DNA from: a bacterium | Lineage (GTDB): Bacteria; Acidobacteriota; Blastocatellia; Pyrinomonadales; Pyrinomonadaceae | Assembly: GCA_029945985.1 (NCBI GenBank) | Contig: JAQSDP010000045.1 | Span: 1-8,123 of the forward strand | Direction of reading: 5' to 3' | Length of the DNA: 8,123 nucleotides | Part shown: positions 6,854 through 8,123 of the stretch, piece by piece | Layout: every line of letters begins with the position of its first letter | How positions within the stretch are numbered: position 1 is the stretch's first letter | Notes under the pieces: generated by a model | Seen by the model: only the letters and a program-made list of their open reading frames with translations | The model's database searches: none | Told to the model about the DNA's origin: nothing | Translations under genes and position numbers: made by a program

Positions 6854-8123
6854 ATGAGAAGGTTTCTAGTTTTAGCATTTGCGGTGGCAGCCACGTTCAG
6901 CGTGCTGGCGAACAATTTCATTCCGGTATCCGCGCCCACAGCGGAAGGCGTAGTTGCCTATCGTCAGGCCGGCCCGAACGGGGCGGCTCGACTATCGGAT
7001 CATTTCGTTCCGACGGCTTCGGCTCCTATAGCTAACGCCCCGGCGGTGCCCGTGCAACAGCCGGATCTTACTGCCTTCGTGCCGCACGCGTCTGCGTCTG
7101 CGGCATCCATTGAGAATGTTCGGAACGCGACGGTTCCCGAGGGATCATTCGTGAGCGCTCAAGCCATTCGACCATCGGCGAACTTCGTGAAGCGGAGATT
7201 GCTTACGATCCCGGCGGTGACGCTGATGCCCGACGCACTTGCGACGATAACGCGTGAACACTCCGTGGCGACAAGCCTGGATGCCGCGATAGCCGAGCGC
7301 CTTTCGTTTGCACCGGACGCCGTTTCGCTTCGAAACGTTGCCGACTTGAACGAATCATTCGCCCAAACCCATTCGAGTTCCCCTCGCCGGCCGTCAATCG
7401 AGAGCAAACGGGAGACCGCTGAACCCGATGCCGCAAAAGCGAAAGCCAAGTTCATTCCGCTTACCGCAGGTGCGACAAATATATTTGCCTCCGTCGATTC
7501 GAAGCCCTTCGCAAGACTTCCTCAGATAATTCCGGCTTCAGGTGTCTCGGCCGACAATAGGTCGGAGCATACGGCTGGCATCATCGATGAGGCATCGACC
7601 GAGCGTGCTGCTTTCGAAGCCGACGTTCCGCGTCAGATGCCGGTCGCGGCAACATTCGTAACGGCCGCATTCTCGGCGCCTTCCGATTCGTTCTTTCATC
7701 GGGCACGCTACGTCGTAGAGCCATACGCTCCCGTCTCCGCTGATGTGCTTGCCGTTGCGGACAATGCCCACGCAACAACCGCCGCTAGCCAGGAGATCAC
7801 TGAACGTGAAGCGGTAGATGCAGACACCGCAGTAGAGCCCAAGGCAACAGTTCTCGCAGCTTTGACCGAGGCACCTTCGGCAGATTTCGAGCGGGCGCGA
7901 TTTGTTCCCGAGCCGGTAGCTCCAGTTTCTGTCGAAACTCTGGCGCGCACCGAAACTCACTCGACGAACAACGGCGACGTCGTGACGGCCGAGCGCTCGT
8001 TCGACAACGTGACGGCCGAAGCGGCTCCTCCACAAACTTATATTCCAACGTTCCTGACCGCGCGGGCGGATGTTCCGACAGCGATCTTCCAGCGAATGGG
8101 GCTCGTGGCGATGCCGGAAGTAC
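6854..8123 (+). CDS. Secreted Ala/Pro/Val-rich protein with degenerate FVP motifs, unrecognised (3' end outside window)
   Basis: The frame stays open for 423 codons to the window edge. The start MRRFLVLAFAVAATFSVLA is a good Sec signal peptide (two Arg, hydrophobic core, VLA before a likely cut after residue 19). The mature part is Ala/Pro/Val/Thr-rich, probably disordered, with no Cys. I recognise no domain: no AMIN, secretin or TPR pattern is visible. Short (F/Y)(V/I)P-type motifs recur at residues 22, 51, 75, 200, 350 and 396, with weaker versions at 99, 268 and 286. Two segments, 275-300 and 340-364, are near copies. It starts 41 bp after the PilP-like gene with no terminator between them, so it is probably the next gene of the operon, where pilQ is expected. 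It could be a long N-terminal extension of a PilQ-type secretin or an independent envelope protein. The visible part cannot decide. Confidence 0.75.
   Translation, partial: MRRFLVLAFAVAATFSVLANNFIPVSAPTAEGVVAYRQAGPNGAARLSDHFVPTASAPIANAPAVPVQQPDLTAFVPHASASAASIENVRNATVPEGSFVSAQAIRPSANFVKRRLLTIPAVTLMPDALATITREHSVATSLDAAIAERLSFAPDAVSLRNVADLNESFAQTHSSSPRRPSIESKRETAEPDAAKAKAKFIPLTAGATNIFASVDSKPFARLPQIIPASGVSADNRSEHTAGIIDEASTERAAFEADVPRQMPVAATFVTAAFSAPSDSFFHRARYVVEPYAPVSADVLAVADNAHATTAASQEITEREAVDADTAVEPKATVLAALTEAPSADFERARFVPEPVAPVSVETLARTETHSTNNGDVVTAERSFDNVTAEAAPPQTYIPTFLTARADVPTAIFQRMGLVAMPEV
7676..7753 (+). repeat. Protein-level repeat unit, copy 1
   Basis: Encodes residues 275-300 of the secreted protein, with the core RARYVVEPYAPVSADVLA. 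It matches copy 2 (7871-7945) at RAR, V-x-EP, APVS and LA, offset by 64 residues. The DNA is clearly less alike than the protein, which suggests an old duplication under constraint. Confidence 0.6.
7871..7945 (+). repeat. Protein-level repeat unit, copy 2
   Basis: Encodes residues 340-364, with the core RARFVPEPVAPVSVETLA. It has the same pattern as copy 1 with one residue fewer before the RAR. Another copy may lie beyond the right edge. Confidence 0.6.

Noticed and set aside
7981..8024. Short direct repeat CGTGACGGCCGA, two copies 28 bp apart
   Set aside because: It encodes VTAE twice within low-complexity protein sequence. There are only two copies, with no CRISPR-like regularity and no sign of a mobile element.
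7538..8035. Minus-strand open frame of 165 codons opposite the secreted protein
   Set aside because: The opposing plus-strand frame has a ribosome binding site, signal peptide and repeat structure. The minus frame is Arg/Cys/Ser-rich, as expected of a shadow, with no recognisable motif.

Overview
The window is a type IV pilus (T4P) assembly and control locus from a Gram-negative bacterium. An alignment-type inner-membrane subcomplex (PilM/N/O/P-like) is followed by a signal-peptide protein. The moderately high GC, the PilT sequence flavour and the fused, diverged PilM-PilN protein suggest Acidobacteriota, perhaps Blastocatellia. That placement is tentative and rests on general resemblance, not on a marker gene.

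Layout. On the minus strand, from the left edge to 1735, lie the first 16 codons of a response regulator and, 4 bp upstream of it, a six-TM PAS histidine kinase of PilS/NtrB type. The pair looks like PilS-PilR. A 465-bp AT-richer divergent spacer (1736-2200) follows. It holds candidate promoter elements and one unproven 54-codon ORF. On the plus strand come pilT (2201-3352, retraction ATPase), a PilM-PilN fusion (3420-5324), pilO (5350-6027), a PilP/GspC-like protein (6024-6812, ATGA overlap with pilO) and an open-ended secreted Ala/Pro/Val-rich protein (6854 to the right edge). The last one occupies the place where pilQ normally follows pilP.

How the parts fit. PilT would power pilus retraction in the cytoplasm. 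The PilMN fusion, PilO and the PilP-like protein would form the ring linking the cytoplasmic motor to the outer-membrane secretin. The kinase-regulator pair would control pilin or pil gene transcription, as PilSR does elsewhere through sigma-54. The alignment genes have a type II secretion-like shape: a PilM-PilN fusion resembles GspL, PilO resembles GspM, and a TM-anchored PilP resembles GspC. The neighbouring genes (PilT and a PilSR-like pair) are nevertheless pilus-like.

Most unusual points: the PilM-PilN fusion with eroded nucleotide-binding motifs; the TM-anchored PilP-like protein with a Gly-rich linker and no lipobox; and the unrecognised secreted protein of at least 423 residues with degenerate (F/Y)(V/I)P motifs and a near-duplicate segment.
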